DNA of 64,000 nucleotides from Inia geoffrensis (GCA_036417435.1 CM070919.1:30443318-30507317); one strand, 5' to 3'. Positions 57,801 to 62,740 are shown, counted from the stretch's first letter. Notes: a model not told the origin generated them from the sequence alone. Numbers and translations are program-made.

Positions 57801-58530
57801 GATACTTTGGTTACCCTAAAAGTATCAGGCCAGTATTTCATGTTATATAGACCACATCAGCTCTTAGTTCAAATATTGTACACAGTGGGGGTCACTTAGG
57901 TTCCCACCGCATCTCTATTTGAGTAGAAATAGAACTGAAAGAATCAGGGACTTGGAGTCAGAAATTAGGGAATTGTTCCTGAATCTTGAGCGACCGTGGG
58001 CGAGGTGCTACCACCTTTACTCTGTCTCCAGAAAGGAGGATCGTATGTTTACTCTTGTCAGGGTTTTCCAACTCAAAAGGTTTCTGAGAGGCCATAAGCT
58101 TCTTGAGGGCAGGTTTCCCGACAGCTTCCCACCGGGTCTTACACGTGTAGATGTTTAATAAATGTGTATTAAATGAATGTTGATTTAAATTGAGAAAGTC
58201 ATGTGAGAGTGCCATCTAAACTTTCTTAGCGTCCTATAGGTATGAGATTTAACCGAAAGTATATACTGGTCCATTAGTGGAAACTTAAAAACAATTTAGA
58301 TGTTATATTCTATTTCCAAGGTGTTTTGTCACTAATTTATGGCCACACTGAATCAACTTCTTTTCTAGGCCTTCCAGTATTAAAACATGTGCTGACACCA
58401 AGAATAAAGGCAACTCATGTTGCTTTTGATTCTATGAAGAATTACTTAGATGCAATTTATGATGTCACAGTGGCTTTTGAGGGGACTGTGGATGATAAAG
58501 GGCAGCGGAAAGAAGCGCCGTCCATGGCTG
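7531..58530 (+). CDS. AGPAT5: AGPAT5, exons 1-6 (3' part outside window)
   Basis: The gene encodes lysophosphatidic acid acyltransferase epsilon, which transfers an acyl group from acyl-CoA to the sn-2 position of lysophosphatidate to make phosphatidate, the precursor of glycerophospholipids and triacylglycerol. It belongs to the membrane PlsC/LPLAT family. Six exons join in frame (219, 70, 116, 90, 91 and 162 nt) to give 249 full codons. Family motifs are intact: HX4D (His93 to Asp98), the GGIYVKR block (137-143) and the PEGTR block (172-176). All five complete introns are GT-AG. The human protein is about 364 residues, so roughly the last 115 residues, including a C-terminal hydrophobic region, lie beyond the right edge. 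Identity rests on near-complete match to the AGPAT5 family as I know it. Confidence 0.96.
11095..11480 (+). repeat. Ancient mammalian interspersed repeat, probable
   Basis: Contains the degraded block CCAGGGCCTGTGCTGG, then GTCCCTGCCCTCATAGAACT, then CCAGTGGGACAC. This order recurs in a widespread old mammalian repeat. Similar phrases occur around 16095-16350 and 46060-46510. I cannot name the family with certainty. Confidence 0.45.
11512..11700 (+). repeat. MIR (ancient tRNA-derived SINE)
   Basis: Shows the MIR core order: AGCATTTAGTGAGCGC, GTGCCAGGTACTG, CATTTTACAGATTAGAGAAC and a degraded GATTTAGTCCAAGGCAGTCT tail. Typical of about 30% diverged MIR copies shared by all mammals. Confidence 0.75.
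12961..13187 (-). mobile_element. tRNA-derived SINE, diverged CHR-like, antisense
   Basis: In reverse complement it starts CTTCCCTGGTGGTGCAACGG and has a B-box-like GGTTCGATCCCTGG near 13123-13136. The body of repeated GAGCCC/GCAACTAAGGAGCC-like units and a TTTATTTATTTA-derived A-rich tail are also visible. More diverged than the other copies, so probably an older insertion. Confidence 0.8.
13595..13790 (-). repeat. MIR, antisense
   Basis: Reads like the reverse strand of MIR: GAAACCTGGGTGTAATTCC, a degraded AGCTTGAATAAATCAACTT, CTCAGCGTTCTCATTCTTAA, then TGAGATAATATGTG. Confidence 0.6.
14283..14525 (+). repeat. MIR, sense
   Basis: AGCTAACATTTTGGGAGACA, GTGGCAGGTAGCTTACATG, CTCTACAGGTAAGGAAA, GAGGTTAGGGACTTCTGC and TTTAAACCCAGGGTTTCTG follow the MIR order from tRNA-like core to 3' end. 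Confidence 0.75.
15341..15532 (+). mobile_element. CHR-type SINE, sense, with perfect target duplication
   Basis: Runs from GGGCTTTCCTGGCGGCGCAG to an A-run. The flanking 14-bp direct repeat AAGAGGGAGTCTTC is identical on both sides (15327-15340 and 15533-15546), which fixes the insertion ends and suggests a fairly recent event. It lacks the GCCCGTGAGCCATGGCCG segment present in the 1173 copy, so it is an internally shorter variant. Confidence 0.93.
15547..17746. other. Intronic DNA with weak old repeats
   Basis: No exon is supported. Positions 16095-16350 resemble the old repeat noted at 11095. An imperfect hairpin lies at 16443-16489. Positions 17375-17545 (TGGGTCACTGAACAAGGCAA and TTTTTCTGTGCCTCAGCCTG) look like an antisense MIR. 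The rest is ordinary AT-rich intron. Confidence 0.5.
16443..16489. repeat. Imperfect inverted repeat (hairpin)
   Basis: ATCTTACTAA (16448-16457) pairs exactly with TTAGTAAGAT (16469-16478), and CAGTTA (16443-16448) can pair with TAACTG (16484-16489) across a small bulge. The loop is about 11 nt. It may be chance or a remnant of a small DNA transposon. Confidence 0.5.
17747..17764. repeat. Left target-site duplication of the L1
   Basis: CCCATTATTTAAATTTTT is matched at 23471-23488 by CCCATTGTTTAAATTTTT, 17 of 18 identical. It marks the 3' side of the antisense L1. Confidence 0.88.
17850..21663 (-). pseudogene. L1 ORF2 remnant (endonuclease and reverse transcriptase)
   Basis: ORF2 once encoded the protein that nicks DNA and copies RNA at the target. 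The endonuclease part is recognisable from [16 protein letters not shown] (near 21620) and CVQETHF (near 21540) to GGFNTPL (near 21225). In that last motif the conserved Asp of GDFNTPL is Gly. Reverse transcriptase blocks include [20 protein letters not shown] (near 20180-20240), the [10 protein letters not shown] block (near 19830) and FAYDM (near 19730), where the second-last Asp of FADDM is Tyr. The frame is split into at least four pieces. Confidence 0.9.
21723..22612 (-). pseudogene. L1 ORF1 remnant (RNA-binding chaperone)
   Basis: The N-terminal coiled-coil part lies at 22331-22609 ([12 protein letters not shown], heptad-like [20 protein letters not shown]). The C-terminal RNA-binding part lies at 21723-22124 ([20 protein letters not shown], ending LQEMLNELL). 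In-frame stops separate the halves, including TGA at 22209-22211 where an Arg CGA codon is expected, a typical CpG-decay change. Confidence 0.88.
22613..23470 (-). other. L1 5' UTR, GC-rich distal part
   Basis: Positions 23080-23470 are GC-rich (GGGCGGGGCC-like blocks). They are followed toward ORF1 by an A-rich stretch at about 22890-23080 and a T20 run near 22622. GC-rich then A-rich order is usual for an L1 5' region with its internal polymerase II promoter. Any remaining promoter activity would point antisense to AGPAT5. Confidence 0.7.
23471..23488. repeat. Right target-site duplication of the L1
   Basis: CCCATTGTTTAAATTTTT, one base different from the copy at 17747-17764. Confidence 0.88.
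23489..25232. other. End of intron 1, no gene seen
   Basis: Sequence just inside (TTATTTTTCAAAAATATAAA through TGTGATGTTTTGATATATGT) resembles an old L1 3' piece, which the younger L1 interrupted. Positions 24350-24560 resemble another worn L1-like fragment. No exon is supported until the acceptor at 25231-25232. Confidence 0.5.
25233..25302 (+). CDS. AGPAT5: AGPAT5 exon 2
   Basis: Seventy bases coding residues 74-96 ([20 protein letters not shown] then QST) plus the first base of codon 97. Acceptor TTTATCTTTTAG, donor ACAG|GTTTGT (weaker than consensus). NHQST contains His93, the catalytic base of the acyltransferase HX4D motif. The motif's Asp98 is in exon 3. Confidence 0.95.
25855..26150 (+). 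repeat. Old L1 fragment, probable
   Basis: TTGAAATAATTGTAGATTCA, then TACAAAAATACTATGTAGAG and CCTTCACCAAGTTTGTCCCA are typical phrases of ancient mammalian L1 3' sequence. Strand and subfamily are uncertain. Confidence 0.5.
27843..27945 (-). repeat. MIR, antisense
   Basis: GGAGTCAGACCCCGATTCAT followed by GGCTGTGTGACTGTGGGCAA and ATGACTTAGCCTCTCTTAGC is the reverse strand of the MIR core and 3' half. Confidence 0.75.
28050..28185 (+). repeat. MIR, sense
   Basis: ATGACAGCTAATCCCGAGGG, GCGAGTGCTCACATGCAGAA and CCCTTATGAGTTGGGAGCTG then ACACAGATGAAAAACCTG follow the MIR consensus order. It lies about 100 bp from an antisense MIR, giving a head-to-head pair. Confidence 0.6.
29871..29970. repeat. 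Tandem duplication, two 50-bp units
   Basis: Unit 1 (29871-29920) and unit 2 (29921-29970) both start TAGTCATAACGTATCTATGG and end ATTAGCAGCCTGGCTACGTG. They differ at one base (T at 29901, A at 29951). There is no spacer. Confidence 0.97.
30524..30639 (+). CDS. AGPAT5: AGPAT5 exon 3
   Basis: 116 bases completing Val97 and coding through Gln135. It begins [13 protein letters not shown] with Asp98 of HX4D and ends [14 protein letters not shown]. The segment forms the acyltransferase core between the catalytic motif and the GGIYVKR block. Acceptor TGTCTTTGCAG, donor CTCAG|GTAACT; the intron after it is phase 0. Confidence 0.96.
30812..30851. repeat. (TA)n microsatellite
   Basis: An uninterrupted TA run of about 20 units lies some 170 bp after exon 3. 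Its length makes it likely to vary between individuals. Confidence 0.95.
32187..32508 (+). mobile_element. CHR-type SINE, long subtype, sense
   Basis: Full-length long form beginning GGGTTTTCCCTGGTGGTGCA. It has an A-box-like TGGTGCAGTGG (32200-32210) and an excellent B-box GGTTCGATCCC (32243-32253). The tandem CCACAACTACTGAGCC units and the CCCAACACAGCCAAAAATAA end lead into an AAATAAATAAAT tail. Confidence 0.93.
33043..33404 (-). mobile_element. Solo LTR, MaLR (MLT1-type), antisense
   Basis: Left end TGTATTAGCCTGCTAGGGCT with TGGCTTAAACAACAGAAATT and GAGGCTGGAAGTCCAAGATC is the reverse strand of an MLT1-type LTR 3' end. The right end, GGGGTTAGGGCTTCAGCATA, is the LTR 5' part. No internal region or coding remnant is attached, so this is a solo LTR of an old, non-autonomous ERVL-related family. 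Confidence 0.8.
33848..33937 (+). CDS. AGPAT5: AGPAT5 exon 4
   Basis: Ninety bases coding residues 136-165: [20 protein letters not shown] then [17 protein letters not shown] is the acyltransferase motif II equivalent, in which the Arg (143) is thought to contact the phosphate of the acceptor lipid. Acceptor GTGGCAG, donor CTCCA|GTAAGA. Both flanking introns are phase 0, so skipping would keep the frame but remove this motif. Confidence 0.96.
35399..35612 (-). mobile_element. CHR-type SINE, short subtype, antisense
   Basis: T22 run (the A-tail in reverse), then GCGGTACGCGGGCCTCTCAC through GGACTCTCAACCACTGTGCC and CCAGGGAAGCCC. The head and body are well preserved. I see no clear target duplication. 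Confidence 0.92.
36086..36232 (-). repeat. MIR, antisense
   Basis: AAATTCCAGATCTGCCATTT then ATCACTTAACTTCTCTAAGC and TAGTTTCCTTATATGGTAAA is the MIR reverse-strand pattern. Confidence 0.65.
36272..36345 (-). mobile_element. Old LTR-like repeat, left piece (interrupted)
   Basis: TTTTCCTGTATTGCTGCTGT then AACAAAGTACCACAAACTTA is the MLT1-like LTR end pattern in reverse. It breaks off within the first 75 bp, and the matching continuation appears after the L1 fragment at 37487. Confidence 0.6.
36346..37480 (+). mobile_element. 5'-truncated old L1, sense, inside an LTR-like repeat
   Basis: A sense L1 3' fragment. ORF2 C-terminal phrases are visible (AAAATGGGCAAGGGACTTGA, AGAGATCACCTCACACCTGT, CCACTCCTGGGTATATATCC). 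They are followed by the 3' UTR-like GACTATACTTAATAATAACA and an A-rich end near 37475. A 180-codon open frame at 36251-36793 runs across the LTR/L1 junction and is L1-derived, not a gene. Confidence 0.8.
37487..37912 (-). mobile_element. Old LTR-like repeat, right piece
   Basis: TTCTGGAGGCCACCAGTTCA, TCAAGGTGTCAGTGCACTGA and ACCCTCAGGTCCAGTGGCTG resemble the body of the reverse MLT1-like pattern, continuing the piece at 36272-36345. Confidence 0.5.
38368..38490 (+). repeat. MIR, sense
   Basis: GGGCTTGATATTTTCACATA, TTTAATCCTCACAGCAACCC and GAGAAACTGAGGTTCACTTA follow the MIR core. Confidence 0.7.
39285..39338 (+). repeat. MIR, left half (interrupted by SEC13 pseudogene)
   Basis: GCACCAGGCACTGTATTGAG is the MIR core. 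Its continuation is at 40748-40925 on the far side of the pseudogene. The last 14 bases (39325-39338) are the left target duplication TGACTTACCACCTT. Confidence 0.75.
39339..40733 (-). pseudogene. SEC13P: Processed pseudogene of SEC13, antisense
   Basis: An intronless copy of SEC13, a WD40 protein of the COPII coat and the nuclear pore Y-complex. Reading right to left, it begins at an ATG (40691) with [18 protein letters not shown] blocks follow ([58 protein letters not shown], then [20 protein letters not shown] and [19 protein letters not shown]). Damage includes an insertion of about 30 bp with frame changes after HEDMI, loss of about six codons after CSYDRK, a frameshift near 40050, and replacement of the expected stop by TGG. 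An ATTAAA signal (39372-39377) precedes an A20 tail (T run 39337-39356). Target duplications flank it. Confidence 0.95.
40734..40747. repeat. Right target-site duplication of the SEC13 pseudogene
   Basis: TGACTTACCACCTT, identical to 39325-39338. In the left copy the last two T's merge with the poly-T run. The length and the A-tail show L1-mediated retroposition. Confidence 0.93.
40748..40925 (+). repeat. MIR, right half
   Basis: TTTATAGATGAGGAAACTTC, AGGAGGTCATCCAGGGCCGC and GAGTCGGGATTGAAGTCAGT continue the MIR interrupted at 39338. Confidence 0.75.
41110..41990 (-). repeat. Old L1 remnants, probable
   Basis: Two adjoining worn blocks. Positions 41150-41420 have ATTCACCATCCTAAGGCATA and GTTGTGCAACCGTCACCACT. 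Positions 41510-41990 have TTGATGAGCTTTGGTGTCTG and AAATGGAATCATACAGTTTG. These phrases are typical of reverse-strand ancient L1 3' regions. Subfamily not assigned. Confidence 0.6.
41991..43146. other. Intron 4, no recognisable feature
   Basis: AT-rich intron without exon, RNA gene or clear repeat. Confidence 0.5.
43165..43518 (-). mobile_element. CHR-type SINE, long subtype, antisense
   Basis: Left end is the reverse A-rich tail (TTTATTTATTTA). It is followed by GGCTGCTCTGGGTCTTCGTT, repeated GGCTCAGTAGTTGTGGC units and the head CCACCAGGGAAGCCC at 43505-43518. The flanks TAAAATTTACACGTTTTC (43147-43164) and TAAAATGTACACCTTTTC (43519-43536) are a target duplication with two mismatches, so this copy is older than the short-type ones. 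Confidence 0.92.
43915..44005 (+). CDS. AGPAT5: AGPAT5 exon 5
   Basis: 91 bases coding residues 166-195 plus the first base of codon 196. It opens [24 protein letters not shown] (171-176) is acyltransferase motif III, which binds the acceptor substrate, and Glu173 is the family's conserved residue. Acceptor GGCTTCACAG, donor AGAAG|GTAAGT is near-ideal. The following intron is phase 1. Confidence 0.96.
44340..44448 (-). repeat. MIR, antisense
   Basis: ACAGACCTAGATTGGAATCC, TCTGACATTTATTAGCAGTG and CATCAGTTTGCTCATCTCTT are the reverse MIR pattern. The adjoining MER2-type element begins directly after it. Confidence 0.7.
44454..44792 (+). mobile_element. Tigger/MER2-type DNA transposon remnant
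   Basis: TCTGCATCCATGGATTCAAT, GGAAGTTCCAAAAAGCAAAA, TATATAAGGGACTTGAGCAT and CCCTGTGGATACCAAGGGGT match the order of the non-autonomous pogo-like MER2 family. The ends are inverted (GTGGATTCTGCATCC-type left, GGATACCAAGGG-type right). There is an internal duplication of CAACTATTTACATAGCATTT. No transposase remains. Confidence 0.8.
44870..45145 (-). other. Unidentified 91-codon open frame, antisense
   Basis: An antisense open frame from ATG 45145 to a stop at 44870. The middle ([20 protein letters not shown] and [20 protein letters not shown]) reads like real coding sequence and could be a worn piece of an old processed gene. I do not recognise a family. There is no poly-A or target duplication that I can tie to it. 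Chance remains quite possible. Confidence 0.25.
45146..47394. other. Intron 5, weak old repeats only
   Basis: Positions 45765-45900 look like an antisense MIR (GGCAGTTTACTTTATTTC, TTTTAAATCAGGAATCATAA, TTTGTGAGATTCAGTGACAT). Positions 46060-46510 resemble the old repeat noted at 11095 (GCAAAGACATGGAG, GGTGCCTGGATGACTG). No exon is supported. Confidence 0.45.
47395..47900. repeat. Old interspersed repeat, LTR-like, family uncertain
   Basis: TTAATGGCTTAAAATGACAA, ACATTTATTATCTCACCGTC, GTGGGTCAGATGTGTTCAGC, AGTGACATCCCATCGCTTTT and CACCCCAGGGGAGACTGTAC form a familiar dispersed mammalian repeat pattern. GC-rich and internally worn. Family name not assigned. Confidence 0.55.
48586..48602. repeat. 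(TG)n microsatellite, short
   Basis: About eight GT units after TTTACAC. A second short GT run lies at about 54221-54250. Confidence 0.85.
48725..49123 (-). mobile_element. Solo LTR, MaLR (MLT1-like), antisense
   Basis: TGTGTTAGTCACCTCAGGCT, GGCTTAAACAGCAGACATTT, GGAGGCTGGATGTCCAAGAT and GGGGTTAGGGCTTCAAAATG share order and many phrases with the LTR at 33043-33404. It is therefore a second copy of the same old family in the same orientation. No internal region. Confidence 0.75.
49325..49545 (-). mobile_element. CHR-type SINE, short subtype, antisense
   Basis: Interrupted T-run, then TTGCGGTACGTGGGCCTCTC, GCGGCCATGGCTCACGGGCC and GCCACCAGGGAAGCCC. The tail contains two C interruptions, which suggests some age. 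Confidence 0.92.
49546..51629. other. Intron 5, no recognisable feature
   Basis: AT-rich intron. A short GC-richer patch with CpGs lies near 51340-51500, but no splice-flanked exon or known repeat is evident there. Confidence 0.45.
51630..51848 (-). mobile_element. CHR-type SINE, short subtype, antisense
   Basis: T21 run with a CTTTTT interruption, then TGCGGTACGCGGGCCTCTCA through GCGCCACGAGGGAAGCCC. A short repeat TACTTAA occurs at 51623-51629 and 51849-51855 and may be the visible part of the target duplication. Confidence 0.92.
51969..52134. repeat. MER5A-like hAT transposon remnant
   Basis: CAGTTCTCAGATTGGTGCCG at the left and TTATAGAACCACTG at the right resemble the inverted ends of MER5A-type Charlie MITEs. 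Internal phrases AGCAACATCAGCATTGTCCA and CCAGACCCACTACCTCAGAA also fit. A weaker similar piece lies at 61228-61310. Confidence 0.75.
52850..53165 (+). repeat. Old L1 fragment, probable
   Basis: GACAAATGAAATAATGGGGA, AAAGGACATGAATAGGAAAT and CTAATAATCAAAGTAATACA are L1 ORF2 3'-region phrases in sense orientation. Confidence 0.6.
53180..53488 (-). mobile_element. Old LTR-like repeat, left piece (split by SINE)
   Basis: GTGCTGTAACAAATTGCCAC, GGTGTCTTAAAACAATTACA and CTGGGAGTCTGAAATGGGTC follow the reverse MaLR-like pattern. The sequence stops at the SINE boundary, and further related sequence seems to resume at 53719 (CTGACCTGTCTTTCCTTGGC). Family call tentative. Confidence 0.5.
53489..53700 (-). 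mobile_element. CHR-type SINE, short subtype, antisense, perfect 18-bp target duplication
   Basis: T-run, then GCGTTACGCGGGCCTCTCAC through CACTGCGCCACCAGGGAAGG. CCTGAACCTTTTTCTTTT is identical at 53471-53488 and 53701-53718, which fixes both ends. It interrupts an older LTR-like repeat. Confidence 0.95.
53719..55993. other. Intron 5, no gene seen
   Basis: Positions 55455-55550 (GCTGTGTGACTTTGAGCAAA, CCCTCTGAACCTTGGTTACT) are an antisense MIR. Positions 54000-55250 are pyrimidine-rich, non-coding, and resemble worn L1-like or other old repeat. A short TA run lies at 55565-55580. Confidence 0.45.
56011..56366 (-). mobile_element. CHR-type SINE, long subtype, antisense, perfect 17-bp target duplication
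   Basis: Reverse A-rich tail (TTTATTTATTTTTGG), CACGTTGGGTCTTCGTTGCT, repeated GGCTCAGTAGTTGTGGC units and the head GCGCCACCAGGGAAGTCCC. TATGAAATTGGTTTTAT is identical at 55994-56010 and 56367-56383. Confidence 0.95.
57150..57241 (+). mobile_element. Very short 5'-truncated L1 3' end, sense
   Basis: ATATAACTGATTCAGTTTGC, CTGAAACTAACACAACATTG and TCAACTATAGTCCAATAAAA are the terminal L1 3' UTR common in this lineage, ending in an A-rich tail. AAAGTATA occurs at 57142-57149 and 57242-57249 as a short target duplication. Its ending matches the reverse-strand start phrases of the L1 at 17765. Confidence 0.75.
57270..57785 (+). mobile_element. Old L1 3' fragment, sense
   Basis: TGTTCATAGCTGCATTGTTC, CCATACAATGGAACATTATT, CAGCCATAAAGTAATGAAAT and GTATACTTTACAATGGTGAA are ORF2-end and 3' UTR phrases of ancient L1. 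Confidence 0.8.
58369..58530 (+). CDS. AGPAT5: AGPAT5 exon 6
   Basis: 162 bases completing Gly196 and coding to Ala249 plus one base of the next codon. [20 protein letters not shown] then [15 protein letters not shown] is the conserved AGPAT5 region containing the motif IV equivalent. The end, [17 protein letters not shown], is the least conserved part and appears one residue longer than the human protein as I remember it. Acceptor CTTCTTTTCTAG, donor GGCTG|GTAAGT. Confidence 0.95.
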
Positions 58531-61500
58531 GTAAGTTGGTTTTGAGCGAGTCGTATATGTTTACCCAGGTAGAGTTTATTTTTTTAAGAAGGTAGGTGTA
58601 TTCTACTGCATTACATTGATATGCTTTCCAAGTATATATACTTGTATTTCTCACATAGTTTTTATTAATCTGTAACAGTTGAAATTTCATTAGTCCTGCT
58701 AAGTTTGGTACTTTTTGGCTGTCCTGTTAGTCCTTGAACTTGCCCAATATCATTAACCCAGCCTCTTTCCTCCCAAGGTTTACACCAAGAAATGGAAAAG
58801 TTACATAAATCTAAGGAATGAGTGAGGCAGGAGAGTGCAACCTAGCAGCGCTGAGGTGTGCACTGATGCTCAGTGTCTGTCTTTGTATGTGTTTTTCATA
58901 TAACATTGGTGACATCTAGTATCACTGACAGTCACGGGACTTTTTCTTTTTTTCAGCCATGTGCTAGGTATCAGGGACCTTTGAGCTACTGTTCATGTCA
59001 GAATAACCAGAAAAAACTAGAATTTTAAGCAAGCAGAATGTTTTCGTTAGACACACCCACAGACAGTCGTGATTGCTGTCGACGTTTGAACGTGGGGTGG
59101 GCACAGGAAGCGCGCGGAGCTGCCGTCCCCTCCTCAGGGTGGCAGTTGCTGGGGGCCTCATGGCAGCTGCTGGCCGTGGTACTAGCTTGCCTGTCAGGGT
59201 GCTTCTCTCCGTAGCAGCTCTTGAAGGCGGCTGTTCAGAACGTGTTCAGGAGCACAGAGGGTAGCTCCCAGAGGTTGGGAGAGAGGGCAGAGGGCTGAGG
59301 CAGGAAGGGGCTAAAAGGTGGCAAATTTGATGGTAGCGGGAGGAGGTCAGACCTGGGGCAGCTGCACCTAAAGCAAGACCGACCGACCGCTCTCATGACC
59401 GCCTTCAACTCCGAGTAAAGCCAGAAGCTCACGCTTTTTAAATTTTATTTTAAGTGTAATTCTTTGGCATATATTATACACCATACAGTTTAAAAATCAA
59501 AAGTATATAAAGTGTACAGTGAAACGGCCTGTTTCCACCGTGTCCCCATCCACCTGGTCTCCCCCTTCCCCTCCGCAGCGGTAACCACTTTTCTTCCTTT
59601 CTTATGTATCGTGTGTACAAATTTTTTCTGTCCGTCCCTCTTACAGAAAAGGCAACATATAATACTTTTTTTTCTTTTTTAACCATGGAAGGAGCCATTC
59701 ACCTCGTTCTACATCTGAGGACAGTGCATTTACTTATTCAGCAGTATTGCCATCCATTTATCAAACGTTGTTCAAAAAGTAAGGTTAAACACAGTTTTAT
59801 TGTTTATGAAAACCAGATCTAATTCCCATAATAACCTTTTTAAAAATGCTGCTTTATCATGTCACCGTCCAGTCCTAGGAACTCGTGGGCTGCGCCACGC
59901 CCACGGGATCAGCGCTGGCGTCCCGGGACTCAGCATCCTGGTCCCTCAGCCCCTCCTTCACATCGTTTCCTCCTACTCTGTGCTGCTCGCTGGGTGGGAC
60001 CGCTTTCCTCGCTGTCACTGAAACCCTCCTGCACCTCCATGCGGGCTCTGACCGAGGGCCGTGTGTAGGCCAGGCCACCTTCCCCTCTGTTGCTCTCATC
60101 CAAGTCTGCAGCCTTGTCCCCATGAAGGCTTCCCTCGCTCCTCTGCTTGCTGGCTCACGAAGCTTCCTCTTGCTCTCCACTCCCGTGGCACAAAGTACAC
60201 GTAAGGTTAGCACTTGGCATGTCGCTAAGCTGCCCCCTCCCAGGTAGGTCAGAAGTGCCTTTGGAGGCAAACCATTTTCAGCTGTGTCTCCCGGGCTCCA
60301 GACCCAGCGCCCCGTCTCGTTGCTCCACTTGTTCTGCACCGTAGCCGATGGGGCTTTGTGTGTTCATGACGGAGTGTCTCTGTTTTTGAAAAGGCTGGCT
60401 TTGCTAGCTGTCACACTCAGAAGCCATGTGGAAAACAAAATGTGTCATTTCAGTCAATTAAGAGTAAATATTTCCGCAAGGAAGACTACAGCAGAGTAAA
60501 ACCAAAAGACAAGCAGAGGGTTGCAGAGAAAAAGGCTGATTTCCTTAATGTACAGAGTGTTCCTATAAATTGATATGATCAGTAGTAATTCAGTAGAAAA
60601 ATGGGTAAAGGGCAAGAACAGGCAGTTCACAGAAAAAAAATGTTCAACCTCATTCATAATGAGAAAAATTCAAATTCAAACATATCATGAGATACCATTT
60701 TTTTACTGTCAGACTGGCAAAAATCCCCATTAACAAGTTAGATAACAGGCCCTGTGGGTGAGATTAAAGTATCTCAGAGACTTTCATACTTTGCTGATAG
60801 GAGTGCAATACAGTACAACCTCTGTAGAAGTTGTCCAGACAATGTCAAATTTACAAAACATTTACATTCCCACTGCTGAGACATTATCCTACAGATATAC
60901 CTGTGCACGTAAGAGGTGCCATCTGTTGTGTGTTGGTTTTGATTGTGAGCTGAGACCTGTAGCTTGAAAAACTCTCATTATTACATAAACTGATACACTG
61001 CTCTACTTAGTCTAGTATAAATTAAGATTCACTTTAAATTTAGATGCAAGTCGGGTTAAGTATAAAATTCCATAACTTGGAATATTGTAGGTACCTTGTG
61101 GCTGAGTTTAATAAGTATTAAATGTTATCTCCATACACAGTGGGCTGTTATTTAATATTCATATTTGATAGCCCAATTAAAAATTTTTTTCCATAAAGTT
61201 GCTAGATTGTTCATAGATATGCCATAGACTGGTGTTTCTCAAAACCCTGTAGGAGGATCGAGGTTCCATCAGAGTTACCTGGGTGGCCTCAGCTGCACTG
61301 CAGACTGCTAACGGGCTCGCTGCAGCGGGGCTGAAGCTGCATGCTGGTGACCCTGCAGGGGTCCTTGCAGTGGCCAGCGTCTAGTAGCGTGGGTCCCATG
61401 AGGCCTCATGTCAGAGGGCGACGGCAGGTAGTGAACCGCGTCCTTCCCGTTTCGTGGTTTGTTTCACTAGAATGTGGGTATGGCTCAGAGCCATCTGGGC

Positions 61501-62530
61501 ATCCTCTTGTGGTTCATCTGGTCTTTTCAGCAGAGTCTGAGCGCTTTCGTGGACAGCGTCCATTGGGCAGAGGTGAGACAGGGCAGTTTGATTGTAATTG
61601 ATTTATAAATCCTGTTTTTAAAATGGGTGTTGTACCAGAAGAAATTGTGAGCTAAAGGACAATTGATATTCTGTTTAAGCGTTTTATATGGTTCTAGGTA
61701 ACTTTTTTGTCGTAATATTTTCTTATACAAAAAGAAAACATATTCGGAGGGAAAGAAGGGAAAAAACTCTACAAACTCACCTGTCCAGATGCAGCCCCAG
61801 GCAACAGTTCAGATGTTTCCCTCAAAGTCTTCTTTTCTGTAATGTCTGTATGTTGGCGTGTGTATGTGCCTTTATGTATTTTTTTAAATGAGATTTTATA
61901 TATGTATATATATCTTCATATCCTGCTTTTTTTTTCCCCTTAATAGTGTGTCATGAACATCTTTACATGTCAGTATATACACTTATGTAATTTTTTGATA
62001 AGGCTACGTAGTGTTCGTTGGTGTGAATATACAACAATGTATCTATCCAGTTTTTGTTGGATTTAGGTCATATTCGTTTTTTGTTTTTGTTTTCAGAGGG
62101 AAGGGGGCAGGTTGTAAGGCAGACGGTAAGCAGTATGGGCACCACTCGCGGGCCCGGCGTGCAGAGGCGCACAGCTCAGCCCGCACACATCCTGGACCCC
62201 GCTGTCTGTGCTCTGCCTTTCTCGCTAGGCTCCCCCAGGCACAGAGCACTCGGGACTCGGTCTCTGCAGAGACTAGACCTTGTGACATGTGTGGATACTT
62301 GGAAGACTTTCTGTTTGGCCCTAGCATATCAATATACTCTAGGGACCTGCTGGAAAAGCGATAGTTAGAAAACAATTACACCTTAATTTGAGTACTTTCC
62401 CCTACATTCCCTAAATATTATGGATAATTGTTGCTCATGCCCTATGAAATGTGCCCCAACTAAAAGCGTTTTTACTAATATAGACACAACAGCTTTATTG
62501 ACTATCGAGGAAAGTATTTGTTACTCATTT
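58531..62530 (+). other. AGPAT5: AGPAT5 intron 6, part 1
   Basis: A phase-1 intron whose acceptor is beyond the window. Worn L1 remnants lie at about 59440-59690 (antisense) and 60545-60985 (sense, AGAAAAATGGGTAAAGGGCA and CATGAGATACCATTTTTTTA). An MER5-like piece lies at 61228-61310 and an L1-like piece at 61880-62080. GC-richer patches at 59070-59400 and 59860-60330 have no splice-supported exon. The next AGPAT5 exon was looked for and not found. Confidence 0.7.
60545..60985 (+). repeat. Old L1 fragment, sense
   Basis: GTAGAAAAATGGGTAAAGGG is followed by CAGGCAGTTCACAGAAAAAA, AATGAGAAAAATTCAAATTC, CATATCATGAGATACCATTT and AGACTGGCAAAAATCCCCAT, in L1 ORF2-end order. Confidence 0.8.
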
Positions 62531-62740
62531 TTTTTTTTTTTTTTTTTGCGGTACGCAGGCCTCTCACTGTTGTGGCCTCTGCCGTTGCGGAGCACAGGCT
62601 CCGGACGCACAGGCTCAGCGGCCATGGCTCACGGGCCCAGCCGCTCCGCGGCATGTGGGATCTTCCCGGACCGGGGCACGAACCCGTGTCCCCTGCATCA
62701 GCAGGCAGACTCCCAACCACTGCGCCACCAGGGAAGCCCC
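62531..62740 (-). mobile_element. CHR-type SINE, short subtype, antisense, perfect 14-bp target duplication
   Basis: T17 run, GCGGTACGCAGGCCTCTCAC through CCACTGCGCCACCAGGGAAG. TTTGTTACTCATTT is identical at 62517-62530 and 62741-62754. It lies in intron 6. Confidence 0.95.

Larger units (their letters stand above)
44006..58368 (+). other. AGPAT5: AGPAT5 intron 5
   Basis: A 14.4-kb phase-1 intron containing four antisense CHR SINEs, a Tigger/MER2-type element, LTR-like repeats, an MER5A-like element, MIRs and L1 ends. No additional exon is supported. Confidence 0.88.
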
